Below, piece by piece: positions 1 to 7,139 of a stretch of DNA of 26,025 bases. Position numbers and translations under genes: made by a program. The notes beneath the pieces are model-generated. The model saw nothing but the letters and a program-made list of their open reading frames with translations, was not told the DNA's origin and searched no databases. This DNA is from a virus, in the IMG/VR virus record IMGVR_UViG_3300024343_000106, positions 1 to 26,025 of that record, one strand, 5' to 3'. Position 1 is the stretch's first letter, and each line of letters opens with the position of its first letter.

Positions 1-291
1 TTGAATTGCTACATTTTCAACACAAAATAAGTTATCAGAAAGATATAAATTCTGTTTAACATTTATGTATACATGATGCGTGTTCGGAATCTCTACCGTA
101 GAGTCAATTGCTTTATCGTTGGTGTCTATGAATTGTATTATCGATGTATCTTGTTGTGCCGATAAAAGCGTATTAGCAAATTCCGATAATGCAACGCCCA
201 AAACAATCTTTTGAGAAAGTAGTTCTAGTCCGAAAGTTAAAGTTTGATTATCAAATGTTTTATTTGTACTATCAAACGTAGTATTGGCCAT
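1..291 (-). CDS. Hypothetical phage protein, 3' end outside window
   Basis: The frame is open from an ATG at 291 to the left edge, giving 97 codons without a stop, so the C-terminus is missing. The protein starts MANTTFDSTNKTFDNQTLTF and is rich in Thr, Asn and Gln, like other virion proteins of this phage. No signal peptide, membrane segment or catalytic motif is visible. It follows the 133-residue gene by 20 bases on the same strand and ends a run of fibre or virion-type genes, so a structural or fibre-related role is a guess from context. No convincing Shine-Dalgarno precedes the ATG, which makes the exact start less certain than the frame. Confidence 0.65.
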   Translation of the reverse strand, partial: MANTTFDSTNKTFDNQTLTFGLELLSQKIVLGVALSEFANTLLSAQQDTSIIQFIDTNDKAIDSTVEIPNTHHVYINVKQNLYLSDNLFCVENVAIQ

Positions 292-311
292 GATTTAATT
301 TATATCAAAAA

Positions 312-713
312 TTAAAGAGCAAAAATTTTACTTGATCCGCTAGAGAAGACTACTGTGATATCACCACCATTAGGCAGAATTGGCAAACCAGTTGCGCTAT
401 CAATGTATGCAATTAACCTAGAAGTAGATTGTACTCCCGTATCTTGAAATATTAATAATGCTTCACAATTTGCACCAGTAACGGATGTGAATGTTGCATC
501 ATCGGCATCAAAAACTCCATTGGTAACGGTTTTACTTGATAGTGATGTACTTGATATTATAGCACTATTTGACACCTCATTTCGATATTGATGTGATGCG
601 CTATAAGTATAGACACCAGTGTCAACAAGTGCTATAGTAACGGTATTTGCTACCATGTTTATCGAACCATTTAAAAATGCTTCTTTTGCTTTAGAATAAA
701 GTGCGTTTGCCAT
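312..713 (-). CDS. Conserved phage virion-type protein (133 aa)
   Basis: The N-terminus MANALYSKAKEAFLNG, the central VTIALVDTGVYTYSASHQY, and the end with IDSATGLPILPNGGDI match my memory of a small protein family common in tailed phages and prophages. Members are usually annotated hypothetical and encoded among tail or fibre genes. The 133-residue length is typical. Alternating hydrophobic residues suggest an all-beta fold, with no membrane segment. AGGGGA lies a few bases before the ATG at 713, and a TATAAATA late promoter lies about 30 bases upstream, overlapping the end of the collagen-like gene. A minor virion or decoration role is inferred; no biochemical function is known to me. Confidence 0.85.
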   Translation of the reverse strand: MANALYSKAKEAFLNGSINMVANTVTIALVDTGVYTYSASHQYRNEVSNSAIISSTSLSSKTVTNGVFDADDATFTSVTGANCEALLIFQDTGVQSTSRLIAYIDSATGLPILPNGGDITVVFSSGSSKIFAL

Positions 714-744
714 GTGTTTCCCCTATTAAATTTTATGATTTACC

Positions 745-752
745 TATTTATA
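745..752 (-). promoter_or_regulatory. T4-type late promoter (TATAAATA)
   Basis: The minus strand reads TATAAATA, the T4 late-promoter core recognised by the gp55 sigma factor. It is about 32 bases upstream of the 133-residue gene's ATG. The TAA stop of the collagen-like gene (748-750) is positions 3-5 of the octamer. Confidence 0.75.
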
Positions 753-2229
753 AAACAACCGGAGTGCCGATTTTTATAAATGCTTTTGTTGATGAAATTG
801 CGTATCCAATTTTTAAAGAAAATGTCGCACCATCGATAGTAGAAGTTGTTACTATATTGCCATTATCTCCAAGATATAACGACTGTTCGGGAGTCCAAGT
901 CCAAGATGCATTTGTGATAGATCCAAACGTAATTGTTTGTCCAGAGTTATTTAAAACACCAAGAATTTTATCAACTTGTGTCAATTGTAATGCAGAAGCA
1001 AGAATTGTTTCGCCATTTGAATTTAACGCAACCATTTTATATGAAGTTGCGTTACTATTAGTGAAAATAACATTCAAAGATTCGGATGCACCACCACCTG
1101 TATTGGCTTGATTGTATGCCGCTTGTGCTAGAGTAGTCGCAGTATTGGCTTGAGTGTATGCGCTATTTGCAGTTGTTCTTGCAAGAGTATCATATCCTGC
1201 TTGACCACCAGTGTTTGCTTGATTGTAAGCGGCTTGTGCTAATGTTGTTGCTGTGTTAGCTTGTGCAAAAGCAGAGTTTGCTTGGGTAAAAGCCGTGTTT
1301 GCTCTTGTTCTTGCAAATGTATCTATTGTACCACCACCGCCACCAGATTGTGCTACAAATTCAAATTTCTGTGTAGATTCATTAAATGCTAAAACATATC
1401 CATCAGTAAGATTAGTTATGTCAACGTCATCAAGTCTACGTAAATTGACTTCACCGCTTCCTCCACCACCGCCTCCACGATCCGATAGAATCGTATTTAC
1501 TTTTGCTTTGTACTGAGTTACATCTTTTTGTAAAACTTCTTTAAACTGATTGACAGATTGTTCAATAGCTTTTAAGTCTGCGTCTTTACCATCCTTACCT
1601 GGAATACCTTGAATACCTTGCGGTCCAATTTCACCTTGTGGTCCTGCTGGTCCTTGTTGTCCATCTCTTCCGTTTTGTCCTCTGTCGCCTTTGTCGCCTT
1701 TGGCACCTCGCTCACCTTGAATACCTTGGGCGCCAATTGGTCCAACGGAACCAATTCTGCCTGCTTCTCCATCTTTTCCGTCCAAACCATTTTGTCCATC
1801 TGCGCCCCTATCGCCTTTCAGTCCTTCCGGACCACGTTCACCAGCAACGCCTTGTATTCCTTGTTCGCCTTGAGGACCAACTTCGCCCTGTTCGCCTTTA
1901 TCGCCTTTGTCTCCTTTAAGCCCACGTGGACCTTCAAGCCCCATATTACCTTGTGGACCGCTTTGGCCTTTGTCGCCTTGTGGTCCTGTTTCACCAGCTA
2001 AGCCTTGTGGTCCACGTTCGCCTTGTGCGCCAGTAGCACCAATAGGACCTCGCAAGCCTTGTGTGCCTGCGGGTCCTTGTATATACTCAACGATTGGCTG
2101 TTTTGTTTTTTCTTCTAAAAAAGATACTAATTCTGTTTTTAGTTTCTGTACTTCTTTTTTAGTATATGCAACAGAGGTTGCAATTGCAACAGCATCGTTT
2201 AGGGTTGTATTAATTTCCTTCTTTGTCAA
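748..2229 (-). CDS. Collagen-like tail fibre protein
   Basis: This is a modular fibre of about 493 residues. A short N-terminal helical segment precedes 55 uninterrupted Gly-X-Y triplets (residues about 52-216, bases 1582-2076). Then come a short coiled-coil stretch, a Gly hinge, an LDDVDITNLTDGYVL module, a second Gly hinge, alanine/asparagine heptads (TANSAYTQANTA type) with an 18-residue segment present twice, and a C-terminal beta domain containing NASWTWTPEQSLYLG. Such trimeric collagen-like rods are known in phage fibres. The triplets are rich in Gln, Glu, Lys and Asp, with Pro almost always in the X position. No ATG exists near the 5' end. A TTG at 2229 preceded by AAGAGG with 6-base spacing is my chosen start; a TTG at 2244 is the alternative. 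It overlaps the end of the portal gene by 20 bases. Confidence 0.88.
   Translation of the reverse strand: MTKKEINTTLNDAVAIATSVAYTKKEVQKLKTELVSFLEEKTKQPIVEYIQGPAGTQGLRGPIGATGAQGERGPQGLAGETGPQGDKGQSGPQGNMGLEGPRGLKGDKGDKGEQGEVGPQGEQGIQGVAGERGPEGLKGDRGADGQNGLDGKDGEAGRIGSVGPIGAQGIQGERGAKGDKGDRGQNGRDGQQGPAGPQGEIGPQGIQGIPGKDGKDADLKAIEQSVNQFKEVLQKDVTQYKAKVNTILSDRGGGGGGSGEVNLRRLDDVDITNLTDGYVLAFNESTQKFEFVAQSGGGGGTIDTFARTRANTAFTQANSAFAQANTATTLAQAAYNQANTGGQAGYDTLARTTANSAYTQANTATTLAQAAYNQANTGGGASESLNVIFTNSNATSYKMVALNSNGETILASALQLTQVDKILGVLNNSGQTITFGSITNASWTWTPEQSLYLGDNGNIVTTSTIDGATFSLKIGYAISSTKAFIKIGTPVVL
1098..1262 (-). repeat. In-frame duplicated heptad segment in fibre
   Basis: The 18-residue stretch NTATTLAQAAYNQANTGG occurs twice at a 37-residue (111-base) offset in the collagen-like fibre. 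The DNA copies have diverged, mostly at synonymous positions, so this is an old or selectively maintained duplication in a trimeric coiled-coil-type stalk. Confidence 0.75.
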
Positions 2230-3868
2230 CTTTAGCCTCTTCAACTAATGTGCCAAAAAATGCTGTCATCGATTTTGCTAATTCTCTTTGATCTGCATCA
2301 TCGATTATTCTAGTCTCGGTTTCTTCTTTCTTCACACTCACAACAAGTTGTTGTGGTGGAGGTGAAGGTGGTGGAATAGGCTCTTCTACTGGATCGTCTT
2401 CGGCCTCTGCGGCTTCTTCTTCCATTTGTTCATCAATCTCTTTAATGTCATCTTCGGATTGCTGAAGAATATTCTTGCGAACATATCCAATAGAAAAATA
2501 CTTGCCAACGTAATTGTCAATGTCAGAAAGAATACCTAAACGTTCTTTCATAATCTCAACGTTCTTTAATTCTGTGAAGTGTGCATCAGATTGGAAATCA
2601 TAACTGATTTCTTCTCTCATTTGTTCCCATTCTTTACGGGTGCAAACACCTTTAAGAAGAAGTTGTGTTTCAAGCATCTTATCAAACAAATGTGAAAATC
2701 TCAAACGTAGTCTAGCAATAAATTTACCAAACTTTAATTCATCTCTAGTAATTTCAGAGGCACGTCCTAAAGAGAATCCACTATCAGACTCTAAACGTGA
2801 AACTGGAACGTTCAAGGACTTAAACATTTTCTTTTGGAAATACAATACGTCTTCAATCTCACCAAGATTCTGCCCACCTTGTAGTGTAGTAATCTCTGTA
2901 CCTTTACCACCTTCTCTACGTGGCAACCAAAAGTCTTCAAGCATTGTTTGATATCGTCTATCGTCACGAATCTCACCAGTGTTTGCATCATACACTAGTT
3001 TGTTTTTATACTTCTGCATGATTTCACGCAAGTACTGTTCAGCCTTCATCTTAGGCAAGTTACCTACGTCAATGTAAAAGATTCTACGTTCTGGTGCCCT
3101 TGCAATACGATAGATGACTGTTGCATCTTCCAGCATACGTAATTGATTGAGTGGCTTGATTGCTTTGTGTAGGTGTGAGATGATAACTTTACCATCTTTG
3201 TCTGTTAGTCCAGAGTGTGTATACGAGATTGCGTCTGGTGCAATCTTAATTCCTTGATTACCATCATTTGCAAAGCCTTTATCAGAGTAGATAAAGTATT
3301 CATTATAACTTGTTGTTGGATTTACAGTTCCTGTTGCAAGATTCTTTTGTGCTTTTTTAGCTTCACGAACTTTGCGAATTTTACGTGGGTCGATGTAGCG
3401 AATTTCTTTTAATCCTTGTCTAGGATTCTTATCGTCAATCATCATGTGATAGTATAGTCTACCATCTACGTACCATCTACGAAAGATATCATATCCTTGA
3501 TTGTTGAAGTCTAATAGTTTCATCACATAATAGAACTCATCACGAATTTTATTTTTAATGGATTCTGGCTGTTCTAGTTTATCTAAAATAACTTGAACTG
3601 GATAGTCGCTGTCATCAAAGACTAATGCTTCATTCACAATGTCTTCAATAGCCGTGTCACATTCTGGCTGTAATGCCATCTCACGATATTTTTTAATTAA
3701 GTCGGAATCTGATCTTATTTGTCCTTCAAGATCCATATAGGTGCCGTAAATACCGCCACCCGAAATCGGAACCGAGCCATCTTCATCGACGGAAGGAACA
3801 AAAGATTTTAATTGTTCAGATTCGGCTTCTTCTTTGCCGATCTTATATCCAAAAAGTTTGAATGCCAT
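2210..3868 (-). CDS. gp20: Portal vertex protein (gp20-like)
   Basis: The portal forms the dodecameric ring at the packaging vertex, through which the terminase (gp17 here) pumps DNA and to which the neck attaches. The 552 residues fit T4-family portals (T4 gp20 is 524). Family features visible are KKYREMALQPECDTAIEDI near residues 59-77, IRYIDPRKIRKVREAKK near 156-172, YIDVGNLPKMKAEQYLREIM near 265-284, and the strongly conserved LEDFWLPRREGGKGTEI near 310-326 with VPVSRLESDSGFSLGRASEI near 354-373. The C-terminus is acidic and proline-rich (EEEAAEAEDDPVEEPIPPP). It is preceded by a late promoter and an intrinsic terminator hairpin. Its end overlaps the collagen-like fibre gene instead of leading to the T4 67-68-21 order. 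Confidence 0.96.
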   Translation of the reverse strand: MAFKLFGYKIGKEEAESEQLKSFVPSVDEDGSVPISGGGIYGTYMDLEGQIRSDSDLIKKYREMALQPECDTAIEDIVNEALVFDDSDYPVQVILDKLEQPESIKNKIRDEFYYVMKLLDFNNQGYDIFRRWYVDGRLYYHMMIDDKNPRQGLKEIRYIDPRKIRKVREAKKAQKNLATGTVNPTTSYNEYFIYSDKGFANDGNQGIKIAPDAISYTHSGLTDKDGKVIISHLHKAIKPLNQLRMLEDATVIYRIARAPERRIFYIDVGNLPKMKAEQYLREIMQKYKNKLVYDANTGEIRDDRRYQTMLEDFWLPRREGGKGTEITTLQGGQNLGEIEDVLYFQKKMFKSLNVPVSRLESDSGFSLGRASEITRDELKFGKFIARLRLRFSHLFDKMLETQLLLKGVCTRKEWEQMREEISYDFQSDAHFTELKNVEIMKERLGILSDIDNYVGKYFSIGYVRKNILQQSEDDIKEIDEQMEEEAAEAEDDPVEEPIPPPSPPPQQLVVSVKKEETETRIIDDADQRELAKSMTAFFGTLVEEAKVDKEGN

Positions 3869-3882
3869 ATATGATTCTCTCT

Positions 3883-3912
3883 AAAAAAAATGGGGGCGTA
3901 ATAGCCCCCATT
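3883..3912 (-). terminator. Intrinsic terminator in portal leader
   Basis: A 7-base G/C-rich stem, TGGGGGC/GCCCCCA (3891-3897 with 3904-3910), is extended by two A-T pairs around a 6-base loop. On the minus strand it is followed by eight T residues (3890 to 3883). It would stop transcripts coming from the tail-tube genes. It lies downstream of the TATAAATA at 3933-3940, so it is inside the portal gene's own leader. Confidence 0.85.
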
Positions 3913-3923
3913 GTTGACAACTA

Positions 3924-3948
3924 TTACGCAATTATTTATACTGCGTAA
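3924..3948. repeat. Inverted repeat flanking a late promoter
   Basis: TTACGCA (3924-3930) and TGCGTAA (3942-3948) form 7-base inverted arms around the TATAAATA element upstream of the portal gene. This could be a protein-binding palindrome or chance. Confidence 0.4.
3933..3940 (-). promoter_or_regulatory. T4-type late promoter for portal gene
   Basis: TATAAATA on the minus strand, in the intergenic gap 65 bases upstream of the portal ATG. The expected transcription start would be about 13 bases before the terminator hairpin. Confidence 0.8.
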
Positions 3949-3962
3949 AAATCAGCATCACG

Positions 3963-4550
3963 TTATGTAGTCATATCTGCGGTAGGCGCAAATGTTTCGT
4001 CCTTATTGCCTGCTTGTAAGTAATGATATTGGAAATTAACTGTAAATTCTGACAATGTATCTGTACTATCAAACGACAAATCTAATGCACCAACGTCTGT
4101 TGGATATGCATCTGTCAATTGATATTGTCTAGATATTGATCCATCAGCTTTTAAGTGTTTAATTTTAACTGTCTGATAATAGTCTGTTGCAAGAGATTTA
4201 GATGTAGACTCATAATCTGATGTAGATACATAATTTACCCAAGCATTAAATGCATTACGTAAAGTGTGATTTTCATCATTCATTATTGTTACTGACCAAT
4301 CTGCAAATGTTCTATCTCCAGCAATCTTAATTCTTCGTCCTGCTCTAAAAGGAACTTCAATGACCCCAATAGTAAAACCTGGCACGGCGGCCGCTTTGCA
4401 TAAAAGTGTCATGCCATTGCTCAATGCTGTTGAAGTTGACGATATGGCCGTGACAACAGTAGGGGGAAATGTTAATTCTATTTGAAATAGATTGGCTCTG
4501 GCGCCTTTGGCGAGTTGTGTTTTTAATGTTGATATTGTTGCGAATGACAT
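3963..4550 (-). CDS. gp19: Tail tube protein (gp19-like), copy 2
   Basis: T4 gp19-type proteins stack as hexamers to form the inner tail tube through which DNA passes. The 195 residues have the family pattern: GARANLFQIELTFP near the N-terminus, a cysteine-containing LLCKAAAVPGFTIGVIEVPF segment, AGRRIKIAGDRTFADWSVTI, and a C-terminal YPTDVGALDLSFDSTDTLSE followed by VNFQYHYLQAG. It is clearly paralogous to the adjacent upstream gene, with the same length and same motif order. AGGAGCC precedes the ATG at 4550. It is the last gene before the portal-leader terminator. Which copy is the main tube subunit cannot be told from sequence. Confidence 0.93.
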   Translation of the reverse strand: MSFATISTLKTQLAKGARANLFQIELTFPPTVVTAISSTSTALSNGMTLLCKAAAVPGFTIGVIEVPFRAGRRIKIAGDRTFADWSVTIMNDENHTLRNAFNAWVNYVSTSDYESTSKSLATDYYQTVKIKHLKADGSISRQYQLTDAYPTDVGALDLSFDSTDTLSEFTVNFQYHYLQAGNKDETFAPTADMTT

Positions 4551-4562
4551 TTTGGCTCCTTA

Positions 4563-4570
4563 TATTTATA
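4563..4570 (-). promoter_or_regulatory. Late-promoter octamer between the tube genes
   Basis: TATAAATA on the minus strand, containing the TAA stop (4566-4568) of the upstream tube gene. It lies only 12 bases before the next ATG. A normally spaced start would therefore cut into the AGGAGCC ribosome-binding site, so its function at this spacing is doubtful. Confidence 0.5.
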
Positions 4571-5153
4571 CGTTATTGCCTGCGGCTTCGTTAGTTGGAG
4601 TGCCAATCTCAAAATAGTCGTATGTCCAAGTTACTGTGTAATCTTCTACAGCATCTGTGGTGTCATATGATAGATCGATTGATGAAATGTCGCTTGGCCA
4701 GCAATTGATTAGTTTATATTCACCGGCATTAACTGAACTTCCATCTTCTCTTAATTGAAAAACTTCAACTGTGCCATATAAACCTTTTGTTGTCGTAGTG
4801 CCAACGGATAGTGATCCAGCGTTTCTGTTACCAATAACGCCCGCACCAAAGTTGACTTTGACAATATCATTCTGCCACTTCTCTAATACTGAACGAGATT
4901 TGAAGTTCTCATCGTTAAGGATTGTTGTGCTGTATTCAGAAAATGTTCTATCTCCACCCATTTTTAAGCGGCGTCCAGCATTCATAGGAATTTCAATTGT
5001 TCCTAATGTTGATGATGGCAATGATGCCGCTCTGCACAAATATTCAACTGCGGTTAAATCATATCCCGCTGGCGCACTAATTTTAATTTTAAATAGATTA
5101 GGTCTTGACCCTGCGCCAAGAACTGATCTAAAATCTGATATTTTAAATGACAT
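4566..5153 (-). CDS. gp19: Tail tube protein (gp19-like), copy 1
   Basis: This is the first of two adjacent 195-residue tube paralogues, lying directly downstream of the sheath gene, where T4 has its single gene 19. Family motifs are SRPNLFKIKISAPAGYD, YLCRAASLPSSTLGTIEIP, NAGRRLKMGGDRTFSEYSTT, LNDENFKSRSVLEKW, WPSDISSIDLSYDTTDAVED and VTWTYDYFEIG. The segment AGRR-K--GDRTF is shared with copy 2. AAAGGAG precedes the ATG at 5153. A GATAAATA late-promoter variant is 25 bases upstream. Its role is the inner tail tube inside the gp18 sheath, with its T4-like position favouring this copy as the canonical subunit. Confidence 0.95.
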   Translation of the reverse strand: MSFKISDFRSVLGAGSRPNLFKIKISAPAGYDLTAVEYLCRAASLPSSTLGTIEIPMNAGRRLKMGGDRTFSEYSTTILNDENFKSRSVLEKWQNDIVKVNFGAGVIGNRNAGSLSVGTTTTKGLYGTVEVFQLREDGSSVNAGEYKLINCWPSDISSIDLSYDTTDAVEDYTVTWTYDYFEIGTPTNEAAGNNV

Positions 5154-5178
5154 AACTTTCTCCTTTATTTTCTGTAAT

Positions 5179-5186
5179 TATTTATC
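5179..5186 (-). promoter_or_regulatory. Late-promoter variant (GATAAATA)
   Basis: A one-base variant of the late octamer, on the minus strand, 25 bases upstream of tube gene copy 1. The sheath TAA stop (5182-5184) is positions 3-5 of it. Confidence 0.6.
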
Positions 5187-7083
5187 CTACAATTTCATTG
5201 AATGTAGCGGTACCTCTTACAGAAACAAAGTTAAGTTGAATGAAGTTAACAGAACGAACTGGTTGTACGAAAATGTCACATACGAATTCATTTGCATTTA
5301 CAACGTCTTCTGGATTATTTGTTCCATCACAAATAACTCTGAATGCTGTAATGCCTCTGCGTGATTGAACACTTCTTAAGTAAGGAGTAATCAAATTCAC
5401 AAAGTTTGAACGTGTTGTGTCATCGTTTTGGTCGAACAACAAATTGTCTGCGGCTTGTCCAATTGTCTTTTGCAATTCAATAAACAATCTACGAACATTA
5501 AGTCTGTTTGTAGATGTATTTCTTAGCGTGAATGTCTTGTCACCAAACAATACTGTACCACGACCAACTTGTGTGATAACTGGATTAACCGATGCACGAT
5601 ACAATGTGTCACGTTCAGTTTGATTTGGATTGAAAGCCAAACGAACTAAGTTTTGAATACGACCAGCAATAAAACCAGCTGGAGACAACCATGGCTCACG
5701 ATTCAAATCGTTACGTGCAATACAACCTGCAACGTCTGCATTCAATGGCACATAAACATATGCATCATTGTATTTGTCATATTGATATTTCCATCCGCTA
5801 TCTGCGACAACGTATGTTGAACGTGTAATAGTGTCTGCCCATGAACCGATAGCAGTTGCTTCAGAACCAGCATTGTTAACAACGTTTGCTCTCAATGGAG
5901 AAACAGCAACCACAACGTCTTTTCTGATATCAGCAACGTCAGCAATAATTCTATTAATTACTGTTGCGTTTGATTGACCAGCGATGATGATTGATGCAGG
6001 AATTTCAGACTTGTTAGCAAATTCTGCATAGCCTGTTGTACGATCACCATCAGATACTGTAGTACCATCAGAACCACCAGCAAGTGAATATACTTTTGGT
6101 GTAGATACTGCGGTATATGTTGTTGCAGAACCAGCTACGAGTAATGCAGTACCCCAATTTGATCCTGATGCATCGTGGTCTGTCCAACGAATCCAATTAG
6201 ATTGTTCGTTGATAACGTCTTTGTAGTAGTTTGATCCACCATTTTCACCTTTAGCATTTGATGCTTTAGATAATGCAGAAAACTTCTCTAAAAGTGTTCC
6301 TGGAACTCCTGTGATATCACCAGTTCTGTCAACGACTGCAATATGGATCTCATCACCAGATGCTCCAAGAGTAGTTGCGGCAGAAGATGTTCCTGGACTT
6401 GTGTTGAATTCACCGAAATATTCCCAACGGCGAGTGGCAGAAACTGCTGATGCACCAGTTAAGTGTGCAGAAGAGATTGTGAATGATGTTGCGTTAGCAA
6501 TAGCAGAAACTTGATTAGTACGACCACCGATAACAACTAAATCACCAACTTGCAACTGTGTGTTAGCAGTAGAACCAGAACCCGTAACGGTTGTTCCACC
6601 AGAAGCAACAGTAAATGTTCCAGTTAATGCTGAAGTATATGCGCTTGCGCTTGGGCAGGCAGACACTTTAATGGCATTACCTAAAGCGCCAGCATATTTA
6701 CCCATCCATGGACCATTGTCAAAAGATGCAGTATTTAAATATACGTCATCGTTCTTAATCAAGGATCCAGTACCTGCTGTGTTAGAACCTGTTGTTGCTT
6801 CTGCTGTTGCATTTAATGCTGTGTTTGCGACACGAACAATAAACAATGGAGATGAATATCCCAAAAAGTTTGCGGCAGACAAGAAGTCTACGATATTATT
6901 TGTATTTGGTTTACCATATTGAGCAACCAAATCAGATTCCGAAGTTACCTGAGTTGGAAATTCAATAGGACCCCAATTGAATTGACCGGCGAAAGCGCCG
7001 GCGGTGGAAGCGACTGACTGATTAGATGCAACCAAATCTTGTTCGGTGATCTTAACGCCTGGTGAAATGAGACTTATAGCCAT
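5182..7083 (-). CDS. gp18: Contractile tail sheath protein (gp18-like)
   Basis: The sheath contracts to drive the tail tube through the host envelope. The 633 residues are close to T4 gp18 (659). Conserved N-terminal pieces are MAISLISPGVKITEQDL, STAGAFAGQFNWGPIEFPT and an FIVRVAN near residues 81-87. The conserved C-terminal third carries DVVVAVSPLR, WKYQYDKYNDAYVYVPLNAD (about 431-450), the PWLSPAGFIAGRIQNLVRLA helix region (about 464-483), NVRRLFIELQKTIGQAADNL, and SRRGITAFRVICDGTNN. Residues about 152-218 (bases 6430-6630) are a Thr/Gly-rich beta module also present in the giant 2042-residue protein. AAGGAG precedes the ATG, and a TATAAATA promoter is 49 bases upstream. Confidence 0.97.
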   Translation of the reverse strand: MAISLISPGVKITEQDLVASNQSVASTAGAFAGQFNWGPIEFPTQVTSESDLVAQYGKPNTNNIVDFLSAANFLGYSSPLFIVRVANTALNATAEATTGSNTAGTGSLIKNDDVYLNTASFDNGPWMGKYAGALGNAIKVSACPSASAYTSALTGTFTVASGGTTVTGSGSTANTQLQVGDLVVIGGRTNQVSAIANATSFTISSAHLTGASAVSATRRWEYFGEFNTSPGTSSAATTLGASGDEIHIAVVDRTGDITGVPGTLLEKFSALSKASNAKGENGGSNYYKDVINEQSNWIRWTDHDASGSNWGTALLVAGSATTYTAVSTPKVYSLAGGSDGTTVSDGDRTTGYAEFANKSEIPASIIIAGQSNATVINRIIADVADIRKDVVVAVSPLRANVVNNAGSEATAIGSWADTITRSTYVVADSGWKYQYDKYNDAYVYVPLNADVAGCIARNDLNREPWLSPAGFIAGRIQNLVRLAFNPNQTERDTLYRASVNPVITQVGRGTVLFGDKTFTLRNTSTNRLNVRRLFIELQKTIGQAADNLLFDQNDDTTRSNFVNLITPYLRSVQSRRGITAFRVICDGTNNPEDVVNANEFVCDIFVQPVRSVNFIQLNFVSVRGTATFNEIVG

Positions 7084-7131
7084 TGAATTCTCCTTGTTAT
7101 AATGTTTTTTTGTTGTTGGGTTTCTTTAATT

Positions 7132-7139
7132 TATTTATA
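7132..7139 (-). promoter_or_regulatory. T4-type late promoter for sheath gene
   Basis: TATAAATA on the minus strand, 49 bases upstream of the sheath ATG, containing the terminase TAA stop (7135-7137). A second copy of the octamer lies at 7209-7216, inside the terminase coding region. Confidence 0.8.

Noticed and set aside
297-304. TATAAATT near the start of the left-edge ORF
   Set aside because: It is a mismatch at the last base and only six bases from the ATG, too close for a normal transcription start.
748-2229. The collagen-like fibre as the main target of the oxygenase
   Set aside because: Prolines are almost all in the X position of the triplets; Y-position prolines, the usual hydroxylation target, are nearly absent.
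701-2248. Plus-strand frames opposite the collagen-like fibre (proline- and cysteine-rich translations)
   Set aside because: They are antisense mirrors of Gly-X-Y and heptad repeats; composition and lack of ribosome-binding sites argue against coding.
4771-5364. A 197-codon plus-strand frame opposite the tail tube and sheath genes
   Set aside because: It spans two well-identified minus-strand genes and their gap, and its translation has no recognisable domain.
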